Shown here piece by piece: positions 1-6,355 of a stretch of DNA of 10,920 nucleotides. The translations under genes were made by a program, and so were the position numbers. Source of the stretch: SVTX01 sp051867975 (GTDB taxonomy: Bacteria; Bacillota; Clostridia; Oscillospirales; CAG-272); the NCBI GenBank assembly GCA_051867975.1, contig JBJDZM010000048.1, positions 1 through 10,920 of the forward strand, written 5' to 3'. The notes below the pieces were generated by a model that saw only the letters and a program-made list of their open reading frames with translations, ran no database searches and had not been told where the DNA came from. Each line of letters begins with the position of its first letter. The first letter of the stretch is position 1.

Positions 1-48
1 GCCAAAGAGAAACTGAAAAGACTTACTTCCCGAAGTCAAGGCAGAAAG

Positions 49-135
49 TTAGATAATCTCATCTTTCATTACGATTGATGAATCAGATTTATCTGAATGG
101 TATGTTTCTGCAACAAATAGCTTCATCTTTTCCAT
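49..135 (-). CDS. Possible 28-residue ORF, unknown
   Basis: An ATG at 135 opens a 28-codon frame ending in TAA at 49, and a purine-rich stretch (GAGGAAGAG) lies just upstream. The predicted peptide starts MEKMKLFVAETY and has no motif I recognise. It follows the alcohol dehydrogenase remnant after about 45 bp. It could be a genuine small protein, the surviving N-terminus of a truncated gene, or chance. Given the gene decay next to it, a remnant is at least as likely as a working gene. The remaining bases 1-48 show no gene or clear signal. Confidence 0.25.
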   Translation of the reverse strand: MEKMKLFVAETYHSDKSDSSIVMKDEII

Positions 136-180
136 TTAACTCTTCCTCGTTCTGTAAATAAAAATGTTTTTCAGCATACA

Positions 181-372
181 TCAACACTCCACCGCGACCT
201 TAATAACTCCGTCGCGTTTATTTTCAAATAGCTCATACGCCTTGTCGATCTTATCAAGCGGATAGGTATGCGTGATTATCGGCTCGTTCATACTCTTATC
301 GCTCCTGTTGAGCAGTGGCAGAGCCTGTGCCTTTTCTTTGCTTCCTGCGGTGCAAATACTGCACCGTGACTG
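181..372 (-). pseudogene. 3' remnant of a zinc-type alcohol dehydrogenase
   Basis: The frame directly after the rhodanese stop codon reads through about 63 codons to a TGA at 181. It encodes the characteristic C-terminus of medium-chain zinc-dependent alcohol/threonine dehydrogenases: a PIITHTYPLDKIDKAYELF segment (ITH, hydrophobic, L-x-x-I-x-x-A-Y-x-L-F) followed by RDGVIKVAVEC. These families are normally about 340-350 residues. Only the last 55 or so are present, with no ATG or ribosome binding site and no zinc-ligand or Rossmann domain. I therefore call it a truncated gene. The remnant probably begins near 360, and the few codons between it and the rhodanese stop look like junction sequence. 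It appears to mark a deletion or recombination endpoint downstream of the rhodanese gene. Confidence 0.75.
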
Positions 373-765
373 TCATTCTCCGCTCACGGTCTCGCCTTTC
401 CAGTCAATGATCCCGCCGAATTCTACGATGTTCGTGTAGCCGAGTTTCACCAGCTTTTCCGCCGCCTCTTTACTGCGCCGACCGCTGCGGCAGTACACCA
501 TGATCAGCTGATCCTTATCCGGCAGTTGGGAGATTTCGTCAGTGCCGATATTTTCATTGGGAACGTTGATGGCGTTCGGGATATGTTTTTCAGCAAATTC
601 CGCGGGCGTGCGCACGTCAAGAATTATATATCCGTTCTCCTGCTCCATCATGGCAACAGCCTCGTCCATACTGATCTGACGGAAGGAATTTGTCTGGTTG
701 CCCGCCCCGCCGCACCCGGTCAGCATAAGAGCAGACAATAATATCGGTATTAGTTTTTTCATCAT
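373..765 (-). CDS. Rhodanese-domain lipoprotein
   Basis: A 130-residue protein with a signal peptide (MMKK, then a hydrophobic stretch) ending in the lipobox LTGC. Cys18 would be lipidated, placing the protein on the outer face of the membrane. A short linker leads into a single rhodanese domain at about 30-126, with the conserved LDVRTPAEF segment (Asp50) and the active-site loop CRSGRRS (Cys92). The domain is complete, so sulfurtransferase or persulfide-handling activity is plausible, but the substrate is unknown. AAGGAG lies upstream. The second of two tandem ATGs (762) has the better spacing (7 nt) than the first (765). It follows the peptide deformylase remnant and precedes the alcohol dehydrogenase scrap on the same strand. 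Intact single-domain extracytoplasmic rhodaneses of this type are common in Bacillota. Confidence 0.88.
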   Translation of the reverse strand: MMKKLIPILLSALMLTGCGGAGNQTNSFRQISMDEAVAMMEQENGYIILDVRTPAEFAEKHIPNAINVPNENIGTDEISQLPDKDQLIMVYCRSGRRSKEAAEKLVKLGYTNIVEFGGIIDWKGETVSGE

Positions 766-782
766 CTATCTCCTTGATCATT

Positions 783-1109
783 ACACATTGCGTTCTTGTA
801 GTCTTACATCTCTTGCACTTACGAGGGTAACCGAGAAGCGACAAACAACCTCCTGCGGTTTCTTAAATGCCGTCGCGCTTGATAATCTCCGGATAAGCAT
901 AACCGTGTATGTCGGCGCACGCCCGATTTCATCCCAAAATGCGATGATGCGCTTGCGAACGCCGATCATATTCGCCGCCATGCCGACGCAAGACTTCCTG
1001 TGTGTAATCAGCGTTTCAAGCAGGTTATTTGCGATCTGTAAATCTTCTTTTGTTGCTACTTCGACTTTCCTGAGAGGAAATTTGGATCGTGCATAAGTTC
1101 TTTTACCAT
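783..1109 (-). pseudogene. def: Peptide deformylase-like pseudogene
   Basis: Peptide deformylase removes the formyl group from new proteins. The ATG at 1109 has a GGGAG ribosome binding site and reads MVKELMHDPNFLSGKS. A one-base loss then shifts the frame to EVATKEDLQIANNLLETL, followed by the family motif region CVGMAANMIGVRKRI (motif 1 equivalent G-x-A-A). After TYTVML a second one-base loss moves the sequence to PEIIKRDGI, then an in-frame TAA, then GGCLSLLGYPRKCKR, where the motif 2 EGCLS has Gly for Glu. The reading ends about RTQCV at 783. Motif 3 (HExxH, the metal-binding helix) is absent. Two frameshifts, a nonsense codon and a lost 3' end make this a clear pseudogene. It resembles the short clostridial deformylase paralogues of about 136 residues. 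It sits 11 bp after the aldo-keto reductase stop, so it was part of that operon. Confidence 0.85.
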
Positions 1110-1120
1110 CATGCTCTCCC

Positions 1121-2035
1121 TTACGGCAGGCAATGCCCGGTTGCGCGGTATATCTCATACCATTCCGCGCGCGTCAGCGTTACGTCCGCGGCTTTGCAGA
1201 TATCGGTCAGGTGGTCTGGGTTCATCGTTCCCACGATCAGCTGCATATTGGCAGGGTGGCGCAGAACCCACGCCGCCGCGACTCCCGTTTTGGATACCCC
1301 GTATTTTTCACCGATCTCGGCAAGCTTTGCGTTCAGTTCGGGAAAATCCTCATTGTCAACGAAAGTCCCCTTGAAAAATCCGTACTGGAACGGCGACCAC
1401 GCCTGAATCGTCATTTTCTTGATGCGGCTGTATTCCAGAAGTCCGCCGTCGTGCATCTGCGACTCCGCATTCTTCATGTTCACGTTCATGCCCGATGTCA
1501 CCATGCCCGCCTCTGTGATCGAGAATTGCAACTGGTTGACGACAAGCGGCTGTCTGACTGCCGTTTTGAGCAGTTCAATCTGCATCGGGTTGTGATTGGA
1601 TACGCCCAAATGACGCACCTTTCCGGATGACTCCAGAGCGTCAAACGCCTCTGCTACCTCTTCGGGTTCCATGAGCGTATCGGGACGGTGGAGCAAAAGG
1701 AGGTCAACATAGTCCACGCCCAACCGGGAAAGGCTTCCATCCACCGAACGGATGATATGTTCCTTTGAAAAATCGTACTGCCCGTCGTGAATGGCGCATT
1801 TTGTCTGTATGAACATCCGCTCCCTTGCGCCCTTGTGCCGATTCAGATACTCGCCAAACAACCGCTCCGAGTTGCCTTTTCCGTAAATGTCCGCATGGTC
1901 AAAGAAATTGATTCCGTTGTTCAGTGCGCAGTCAATAATTTCGTCTACTCTTTTCTCTTCAAGACCTGCCATTCTCATACAGCCCAAAGATATTGCGGAT
2001 GCGGAGATCTGTCCGCCGATCGTGATATATTTCAT
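1121..2035 (-). CDS. Aldo-keto reductase, YdhF-like
   Basis: An NADPH-dependent oxidoreductase expected to reduce aldehydes or ketones in the cytoplasm through a TIM-barrel fold. Numbered from an upstream in-frame TTG at 2047, the catalytic tetrad is visible: Asp50 and Tyr55 in FFDHADIYG, Lys83 in QTKCAI, and His120 in LLLLHRPD. VRHLGVSNH, VNQLQFSI and AWSPF are the usual cofactor-side segments, and IVGTMNPDHL is the cofactor-binding C-terminal region. About 304 residues is normal. I choose the ATG at 2035 because GGAGG sits 5 nt before it; the TTG overlaps that ribosome binding site. It is part of a tightly packed operon, 20 bp after the short-chain dehydrogenase and 11 bp before the deformylase remnant. 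The physiological substrate cannot be told from sequence. Confidence 0.93.
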   Translation of the reverse strand: MKYITIGGQISASAISLGCMRMAGLEEKRVDEIIDCALNNGINFFDHADIYGKGNSERLFGEYLNRHKGARERMFIQTKCAIHDGQYDFSKEHIIRSVDGSLSRLGVDYVDLLLLHRPDTLMEPEEVAEAFDALESSGKVRHLGVSNHNPMQIELLKTAVRQPLVVNQLQFSITEAGMVTSGMNVNMKNAESQMHDGGLLEYSRIKKMTIQAWSPFQYGFFKGTFVDNEDFPELNAKLAEIGEKYGVSKTGVAAAWVLRHPANMQLIVGTMNPDHLTDICKAADVTLTRAEWYEIYRATGHCLP

Positions 2036-2055
2036 CATAGCCTCCAAATTTATGT

Positions 2056-2772
2056 TTATTTTTTGGTGTCAAGCGACCAGCCATGATCGCCGTGGTAGAT
2101 CATCTGACGGGTCATACCGCCGTCGATGCAGATATTCTCGCCCGTGATAAATCCTGCCATCTCAGAGCAAAGATACAGCACCATATTGGCGATATCGGGC
2201 GGATTTCCGACCCTGCCCACCGGCTGTTGCAGAGCGTCCGCGCCCTCATATACGGTATAGTGATTGTCTATCCACCCGGGCGAGATGGAATTGACACGCA
2301 CCTTGCCCGCAAAGCTGACTGCAAGCGCGTGCGTGAGCGCAGAGATACCGCCCTTTGACGCCGTATAGCTCTCGGTCTGAGGTTGACTCATCCGGTCGCG
2401 GGAGGACGAGATATTAACGATGTTTGCACCCTCAGCAAAATACGGCGCGAAGAGCTTGGACAGGTAAAACGGCGCAGTCACACCGACCTTCAAAGCGTAT
2501 TCAAAGTCCTCGTAGCTACCGTCCGAAATGCCGCACGTTTTGGGCGCGGCATTGTTTATCAGATAATCGACATGACCGCAGTCGCCAATCACCTTTGCGG
2601 CAAATCTCTCAAGCGTTGCCTTGGCTGCAAGGTCGCCGACAAAATAATCGTTCGGGAGCAGGTCGATGACACAGACTGTCGCGCCCGCCGCCTCAAACTG
2701 CTCGCGGATGCACTTGCCGATGCCCCGCGCGCCGCCCGTTACAACGGCGATCTTATTTTTGAAATTGAACAT
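2056..2772 (-). CDS. Short-chain dehydrogenase/reductase
   Basis: A classical SDR of about 238 residues with a single Rossmann domain. Numbered from a TTG at 2778, the cofactor-binding TGGARGIG is at 14-21 and an acidic Asp39 at the end of strand 2 suggests NAD(H) preference. NNAA is at 75-78, the catalytic Ser lies in NISSS near 124-126, and the YTASK motif gives Tyr138 and Lys142. SPGW and the C-terminal GENICIDGG are also typical. ATG at 2772 gives the usual start for the family; an AGAGG lies 11 nt upstream. The alternative TTG at 2778 has closer ribosome-site spacing (5 nt) and cannot be excluded. It follows the NUDIX gene after 16-22 bp and precedes the aldo-keto reductase, so the two oxidoreductases are probably co-expressed. 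The substrate is unknown. Confidence 0.92.
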   Translation of the reverse strand: MFNFKNKIAVVTGGARGIGKCIREQFEAAGATVCVIDLLPNDYFVGDLAAKATLERFAAKVIGDCGHVDYLINNAAPKTCGISDGSYEDFEYALKVGVTAPFYLSKLFAPYFAEGANIVNISSSRDRMSQPQTESYTASKGGISALTHALAVSFAGKVRVNSISPGWIDNHYTVYEGADALQQPVGRVGNPPDIANMVLYLCSEMAGFITGENICIDGGMTRQMIYHGDHGWSLDTKK

Positions 2773-2794
2773 ACACAAGTTTTCCTCTTTTATT

Positions 2795-3178
2795 TTATTC
2801 TTGTCTTTTAATCTCTCTCAAAATTTCTTCATCCGCCGGGCAGAATTCGTAATTTGGAATCTCGCTCGGCGTGATCCATCTGATGTCGTTGTGTTCAAGT
2901 TTTTGCGGCACACCTACGTCGATGGTGGCGTTGAACAGCGTCAGATGCACCGTGATGTCGGGATACTCATGGACGACGCACATAAACACATCACCAACAG
3001 AAATAGTCACAGCAAGCTCTTCCTGACATTCGCGGATAAGTGCTTGCTCCTTTGTTTCTCCGGGTTCGACTTTCCCGCCGACAAACTCCCAGAGAAGTCC
3101 CCGCGCCTTATGCGCCGGTCGTTGACAAATCATGAATTTATCGCCCGCCCGTATGAGAGCGGCTACTACTTCGGTCAT
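2795..3178 (-). CDS. NUDIX hydrolase, MutT-like
   Basis: A 127-residue NUDIX protein, likely a pyrophosphohydrolase acting on a (possibly oxidised) nucleoside triphosphate. The Nudix box is at residues 35-57: Gly35, then Glu41, then the metal-binding REcqEE at 49-54, ending L-A-V where many MutT proteins have LG. The N-terminal segment VVAALIRAGDKFMICQRP and the phrase LLWEFVGGKVEPGE are very like the 8-oxo-dGTP diphosphatase subgroup, so nucleotide-pool sanitation is a reasonable inference but not proven. The ATG at 3178 has GAGG 8 nt upstream, and that site overlaps the stop codon of the phosphatase gene, so translation of the two is probably coupled. Confidence 0.9.
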   Translation of the reverse strand: MTEVVAALIRAGDKFMICQRPAHKARGLLWEFVGGKVEPGETKEQALIRECQEELAVTISVGDVFMCVVHEYPDITVHLTLFNATIDVGVPQKLEHNDIRWITPSEIPNYEFCPADEEILREIKRQE

Positions 3179-3188
3179 AAAAATCGCC

Positions 3189-3668
3189 TCATTTCTCTTT
3201 CTTGTGCTGTTTTAAAACGGCATCAAGAAGTGCCGTGCATCCCTCGAAAATATCTCGATATGCCACCTCAAAACGTTCGGAATACCACGGATCGGTGACA
3301 TCGCCGCCGCGGTTGGTGTAGTCCATCAGCTTGTGCACTTTTTCGTCCGGGTCACCGCCGAAAATGCGGAACATATTGCGGATATTGGCGCTATCCATGC
3401 CGATAAAAAGATCGTATTTGTTATAGTCGCTCTTTTGCAGTTGCACTGCACGTTTGCCATCGCAGGACAGCCCGTGCTTATCAAGTTCCGCCTTCGCCGG
3501 AGGATAGACGGGATTGCCGATGCCGTTCCATATCTCTTCCGTGCTTGTGGCAGAGGAAGCGATCACAAATCGGTCTGCCACGCCCCGCTTTGCTACAAGG
3601 TCTTTGAATATAAACTCCGCCATCGGACTGCGACAGATGTTGCCGTGGCAGACGAACATGATTTTCAT
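3189..3668 (-). CDS. Low-molecular-weight protein tyrosine phosphatase
   Basis: A cytoplasmic phosphatase of 159 residues, the usual family length. The N-terminal P-loop C-x5-R-S is CHGNICRS (Cys7 nucleophile, Arg13), followed by PMAEFIF. The general acid is in the DPWY motif (Asp126). MDSANIRNMF is a further family signature. The frame is open to an upstream ATG at 3752, which would add 28 low-complexity, lysine-rich residues. I prefer the ATG at 3668 because it begins the conserved core, although its ribosome site (AGAAGAG) is weak. It is the first gene of the minus-strand operon and begins only about 110 bp past the leader-distal CRISPR repeat. I see no convincing promoter between them. 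Partner kinases or substrates are not evident here. Confidence 0.92.
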   Translation of the reverse strand: MKIMFVCHGNICRSPMAEFIFKDLVAKRGVADRFVIASSATSTEEIWNGIGNPVYPPAKAELDKHGLSCDGKRAVQLQKSDYNKYDLFIGMDSANIRNMFRIFGGDPDEKVHKLMDYTNRGGDVTDPWYSERFEVAYRDIFEGCTALLDAVLKQHKKEK

Positions 3669-3777
3669 TTTTGTTTTTCTCTTCTTAGTTGATGTCTGAA
3701 TTTCTTCTATATTTCCTTTATTCCCAAACTCTTTAGATATTGACATTTCCATTGAACGGATTTTGTTTCCGTACTTT

Positions 3778-4408
3778 TTTTGAGTCCCTTATAAAATTAC
3801 ACTACTCTCAAACCGACCGTCCGATCTGCTGTTGCACGTGGGAGGTTTGAGTCCCTTATAAAATTACACTACTCTCAAACGTAAGATACATAGTATTTAT
3901 CGTTGTACTTGTTTGAGTCCCTTATAAAATTACACTACTCTCAAACTGTGAGATACGATACATCTACACCGAAGTAGTTTGAGTCCCTTATAAAATTACA
4001 CTACTCTCAAACCAGTCAGCAGGTCTTTCTGTTGATGAAGCAGTTTGAGTCCCTTATAAAATTACACTACTCTCAAACTTCCCTTTTGTGAGTTACTTAT
4101 GATGATTTGTTTGAGTCCCTTATAAAATTACACTACTCTCAAACGGAATCCGCCGCGCCGTTGCTCGTATGTCGGTTTGAGTCCCTTATAAAATTACACT
4201 ACTCTCAAACACCCTGCTTGTATTTATATTATGCCGATGCGTTTGAGTCCCTTATAAAATTACACTACTCTCAAACCATGTACTCACCGCATATCTCGCA
4301 CATGAGGTTTGAGTCCCTTATAAAATTACACTACTCTCAAACCGGTTGCTCGGCTCTTGCGAGCATCGACATGTTTGAGTCCCTTATAAAATTACACTAC
4401 TCTCAAAC
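3778..4408 (-). CRISPR. CRISPR array, ten 36-bp repeats, nine spacers
   Basis: Repeats start at 3778, 3845, 3911, 3977, 4043, 4109, 4175, 4241, 4307 and 4373. Nine are identical; in crRNA sense they begin GTTTGAGAGTAG and end GGGACTCAAAC. The 3778 copy differs in its last crRNA-sense base (C to A), as expected for the leader-distal terminal repeat. Spacers are 30 bp except the oldest (3814-3844), which is 31 bp. The minus strand is the crRNA strand, supported by the tracrRNA anti-repeat on the plus strand, the leader position next to csn2, and the GTTTGAGA start common to type II-A repeats. Both repeat ends carry a perfect 7-bp inverted repeat (GTTTGAG/CTCAAAC). No spacer is duplicated, and I found no match of a spacer to the rest of the window by eye. 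Confidence 0.98.
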
Positions 4409-4426
4409 CTCAAATCAGAATTTGAG
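4409..4426 (-). promoter_or_regulatory. Leader-end integration anchor (ATTTGAG) in a palindrome
   Basis: In crRNA sense the leader ends CTCAAAT-TCTG-ATTTGAG and is followed at once by the first repeat, GTTTGAG. ATTTGAG is one of the conserved leader-end motifs reported for type II-A arrays as directing Cas1-Cas2 integration. Here it is also one arm of a 7-bp inverted repeat with a 4-nt loop. Confidence 0.7.
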
Positions 4427-4450
4427 AAACAATACTACGAATTGCTGAAA

Positions 4451-4465
4451 GCAGTGTAATGGGAC
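4451..4465 (+). repeat. Inverted partial CRISPR repeat inside the leader
   Basis: The plus strand reads GCAGTGTAATGGGAC. This matches the crRNA-sense repeat segments GTAGTGTAAT and GGGAC at 14 of 15 positions, with the seven bases between them missing and with orientation opposite to the array. It may be a repeat relic or a coincidence. Confidence 0.4.
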
Positions 4466-4476
4466 GTGTGTGAATA

Positions 4477-4505
4477 ATTATAACATATAAACTCTTCAAA
4501 AGCAA
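4477..4505 (-). promoter_or_regulatory. Pre-crRNA promoter in the leader
   Basis: A perfect TATAAT (4482 to 4477) is preceded by TGT, forming an extended -10. A weak -35 TTGCTT (4505 to 4500) lies at exactly 17 bp. Transcription would start near 4470, giving about 60 nt of leader RNA before the first repeat. The -35 directly abuts the csn2 stop codon, so the array can be transcribed independently of the cas operon. Confidence 0.65.
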
Positions 4506-4506
4506 G

Positions 4507-5172
4507 TTAAAATTCGCATAAATCTTCGTCGACCGTATACCTTTTTGTATTTTTCAGCTTTATCTGAGCAGAGTTTTCAATCAAAAGGACCTTAAACCCA
4601 TGCAAGCATACGCTTTCAACAAAGGTTTCCATCTCGTCGTCAGAAAAATACGTTCTCATGTTAATCATAATAAACAATCTATCACGGTCAAGCTCTCGCA
4701 CAAGCTCCATGTAAGCAAAAATTTTTTCAAGATGCGTTTTGTCGGTTTCATCAATTTCGGGAGACACAGCTTTTATGATAGGACCTATAGAAAGTCTCTG
4801 GCAATCCACCTCAAACGGCAAATCATCTGAAAGAAGTAACACATATCGCTCCAACTCGGCGAGCAGTTCTCCCGTAGCTTTGTAATTTTCTGCAAGCATG
4901 GCTTTTTGCTCCAATGAAGCATATAACTTGGTGAGCAAGCTTTTTCGATTTATTTGAAATGGGGCAAATTGAACGGTCACATCGGCGTAACGGCTAAAGT
5001 CAACCGGCTTATCTGATACTGAAAGTAAAAAATCTCCACTCCCACCATCAGATTGAACGGTAGCGTTGTTCACCACATCAAAAAACATCTTTTTATTTTC
5101 AATCACAAGCTCGTTAACGTATCCATGATCGAACGAAATAATATGTTCCATATTCTTATAGACCAATTTCAT
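4507..5172 (-). CDS. csn2: CRISPR adaptation protein Csn2
   Basis: A 221-residue protein of the short Csn2 family, the signature gene of type II-A. Csn2 forms a tetrameric ring on double-stranded DNA ends and works with Cas1-Cas2 and Cas9 in spacer acquisition. The assignment rests on the family-like start (MKLVYKN.EHIISFDHGYVNELVIENKKMF), the total length, the DRDRLFIMINMRTYF and FKVLLIEN segments near the C-terminus, and above all the position as last gene of cas9-cas1-cas2-csn2, next to the array leader. Its ATG overlaps the cas2 stop by 4 bp, and an AAAGG lies 8 nt upstream, so it has both a ribosome site and likely translational coupling. No truncation is apparent. Confidence 0.93.
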   Translation of the reverse strand: MKLVYKNMEHIISFDHGYVNELVIENKKMFFDVVNNATVQSDGGSGDFLLSVSDKPVDFSRYADVTVQFAPFQINRKSLLTKLYASLEQKAMLAENYKATGELLAELERYVLLLSDDLPFEVDCQRLSIGPIIKAVSPEIDETDKTHLEKIFAYMELVRELDRDRLFIMINMRTYFSDDEMETFVESVCLHGFKVLLIENSAQIKLKNTKRYTVDEDLCEF

Positions 5173-5489
5173 AATATAATCAACCTTTCGTCGCTTTCAA
5201 TTACCTCACTGTGATGCTCCCCGGTTATATATTCCATTCCCGCAAATTGCTTTTCCGTAACGGTCATAACCTGAACGATACCATCGGAAGGGCGATTTTT
5301 TCGTATAACGTCCAAAACCGCCTTTCCTGCGCTCGGAGTCAGAAGCATTCGACAGTACACCGATTCTTGCATCATTAAAAATCCGTTTTTTATCCGTAAC
5401 TTTTGAAACTTTCTGTATTCACGCTTGTTTTCAAGCGTTTCCGTCGGGAGATCAAAAAACACTAAAACTCTCATAAAACGATTACTCAT
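5169..5489 (-). CDS. cas2: CRISPR-associated Cas2
   Basis: A 106-residue Cas2 of the type II-A kind. Its ferredoxin-like fold begins MRVLVFFDLPTET, with the conserved Asp13 after the first strand. The GFLMMQESVYCRMLL segment and the QVMTVTEKQFAGM segment near the C-terminus are typical of the family. Cas2 is the structural bridge of the Cas1-Cas2 integrase that inserts new spacers at the leader end. The ATG at 5489 overlaps the cas1 stop (ATGA). No good ribosome site is visible upstream, which fits coupled translation. A start at the internal Met6 would still keep the core but loses the overlap. Confidence 0.97.
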   Translation of the reverse strand: MSNRFMRVLVFFDLPTETLENKREYRKFQKLRIKNGFLMMQESVYCRMLLTPSAGKAVLDVIRKNRPSDGIVQVMTVTEKQFAGMEYITGEHHSEVIESDERLIIL

Positions 5490-6355
5490 AATGAATAAAA
5501 TTGTATTAGCGAAAGATCGCCATCATTTAATGCATCAAAAACACTTCGGCAATAATATTTTATTGCATTTAATACGGTTTGCCTGGTTTGATTTATAACA
5601 ACCGTTTCGTTTAAAACGTTAACGAGGATATGCTTTTCCGTACTTGTAAGCTCGGCAAAAGAAAGACTCTTCACCTTTCTGTCCACAAGAACACGAAAAG
5701 GCTCCATAAGATCACAACTCAAATTAAAATGGTTAAACATATTATCGTGAAATATACCAAGCTGTGTCAGATATCCCTGTGATACTATTTCTCGGTTAAA
5801 CGCAGACAAGATAATACTGTATCCGTAGTTCAAAGCCGCGTTTACTGTGTTTTCCTCGCTTCTTGTAAAGTCCATTCCGAAAAGAGCATTAAAATACACT
5901 TTGGCTGCATGTCCCTCTCGGTTTGTTGCGTCATGCGGCTCTATTTGCGATAAATAGGACTGCAAAAGAGAGGATTCGTTAAATTTTTCTGATTCTTCCA
6001 AAAAGTCCGCCTGCTTTCGTATCTTCTCGGCAACAATATCAGCCCAAACGGCACCCTTTAAATCATCCGTCCAAGCAATTTGAACTTTAATCTTGCGAGA
6101 GCAATCGTAGGAATTATAATACGGCACAAGCTCGGCGTTGGGCGTTCTTCCGGCATTAAAAAAAATAACGCGAATCTTCTTTTCTACCAAAGCTTCAAGT
6201 AGACAACCCGTAAGTGATACCGCAGGATTTTCGATGAGCAATACGGCCATTTCGTCAAGAAATATCTTTTTTGTTTCCTCTGCGCGTACTACCATAAAGC
6301 CCATCTTATAATCCAGCTTGCAACGGGACGTGATTACAACCGTTCTCCAACTCAT
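5486..6355 (-). CDS. cas1: CRISPR-associated integrase Cas1
   Basis: A 289-residue type II Cas1, the catalytic subunit of the spacer integrase. It begins MSWRTVVITSRCKLDYK, a usual II-A opening. The predicted metal-binding residues are Glu147 in NREGHAAK, His203 in LGIFHDNMFN, and Asp215/Glu218 in DLMEPFR, so the active site looks intact. Length is normal. The start overlaps the cas9 stop by 4 bp and no ribosome site is obvious, so translation probably depends on ribosomes terminating on cas9. With cas2 and csn2 downstream and the array leader beyond, this forms the adaptation module. Confidence 0.98.
   Translation of the reverse strand: MSWRTVVITSRCKLDYKMGFMVVRAEETKKIFLDEMAVLLIENPAVSLTGCLLEALVEKKIRVIFFNAGRTPNAELVPYYNSYDCSRKIKVQIAWTDDLKGAVWADIVAEKIRKQADFLEESEKFNESSLLQSYLSQIEPHDATNREGHAAKVYFNALFGMDFTRSEENTVNAALNYGYSIILSAFNREIVSQGYLTQLGIFHDNMFNHFNLSCDLMEPFRVLVDRKVKSLSFAELTSTEKHILVNVLNETVVINQTRQTVLNAIKYYCRSVFDALNDGDLSLIQFYSL

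Noticed and set aside
13..45. A possible hairpin ACTTC-CC-GAAGT near the left edge as a terminator.
   Set aside because: The stem is short, the loop is two bases, and there is no T-run on either strand.
3669..3752. A 28-residue N-terminal extension of the phosphatase starting at 3752.
   Set aside because: No ribosome site precedes it, the residues are low-complexity, and the family core begins at the ATG at 3668.
3881..3976. Two adjacent spacers share GATACAT, suggesting related protospacers.
   Set aside because: Only seven bases are shared, at different offsets, and the rest differs; chance is sufficient.
4343..4372. An inverted repeat (GCTCG/CGAGC) within the leader-proximal spacer.
   Set aside because: A 5-bp stem within a foreign-derived spacer probably reflects the protospacer and has no evident role in the array.
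4107..4448. A plus-strand ORF of 113 codons with a repeated F-E-S-L-I-K-L-H-Y-S-Q-T unit, resembling a repeat protein.
   Set aside because: It is the CRISPR array read as protein. The repeat plus spacer unit is 66 bp, a multiple of three, so the frame stays open by arithmetic.
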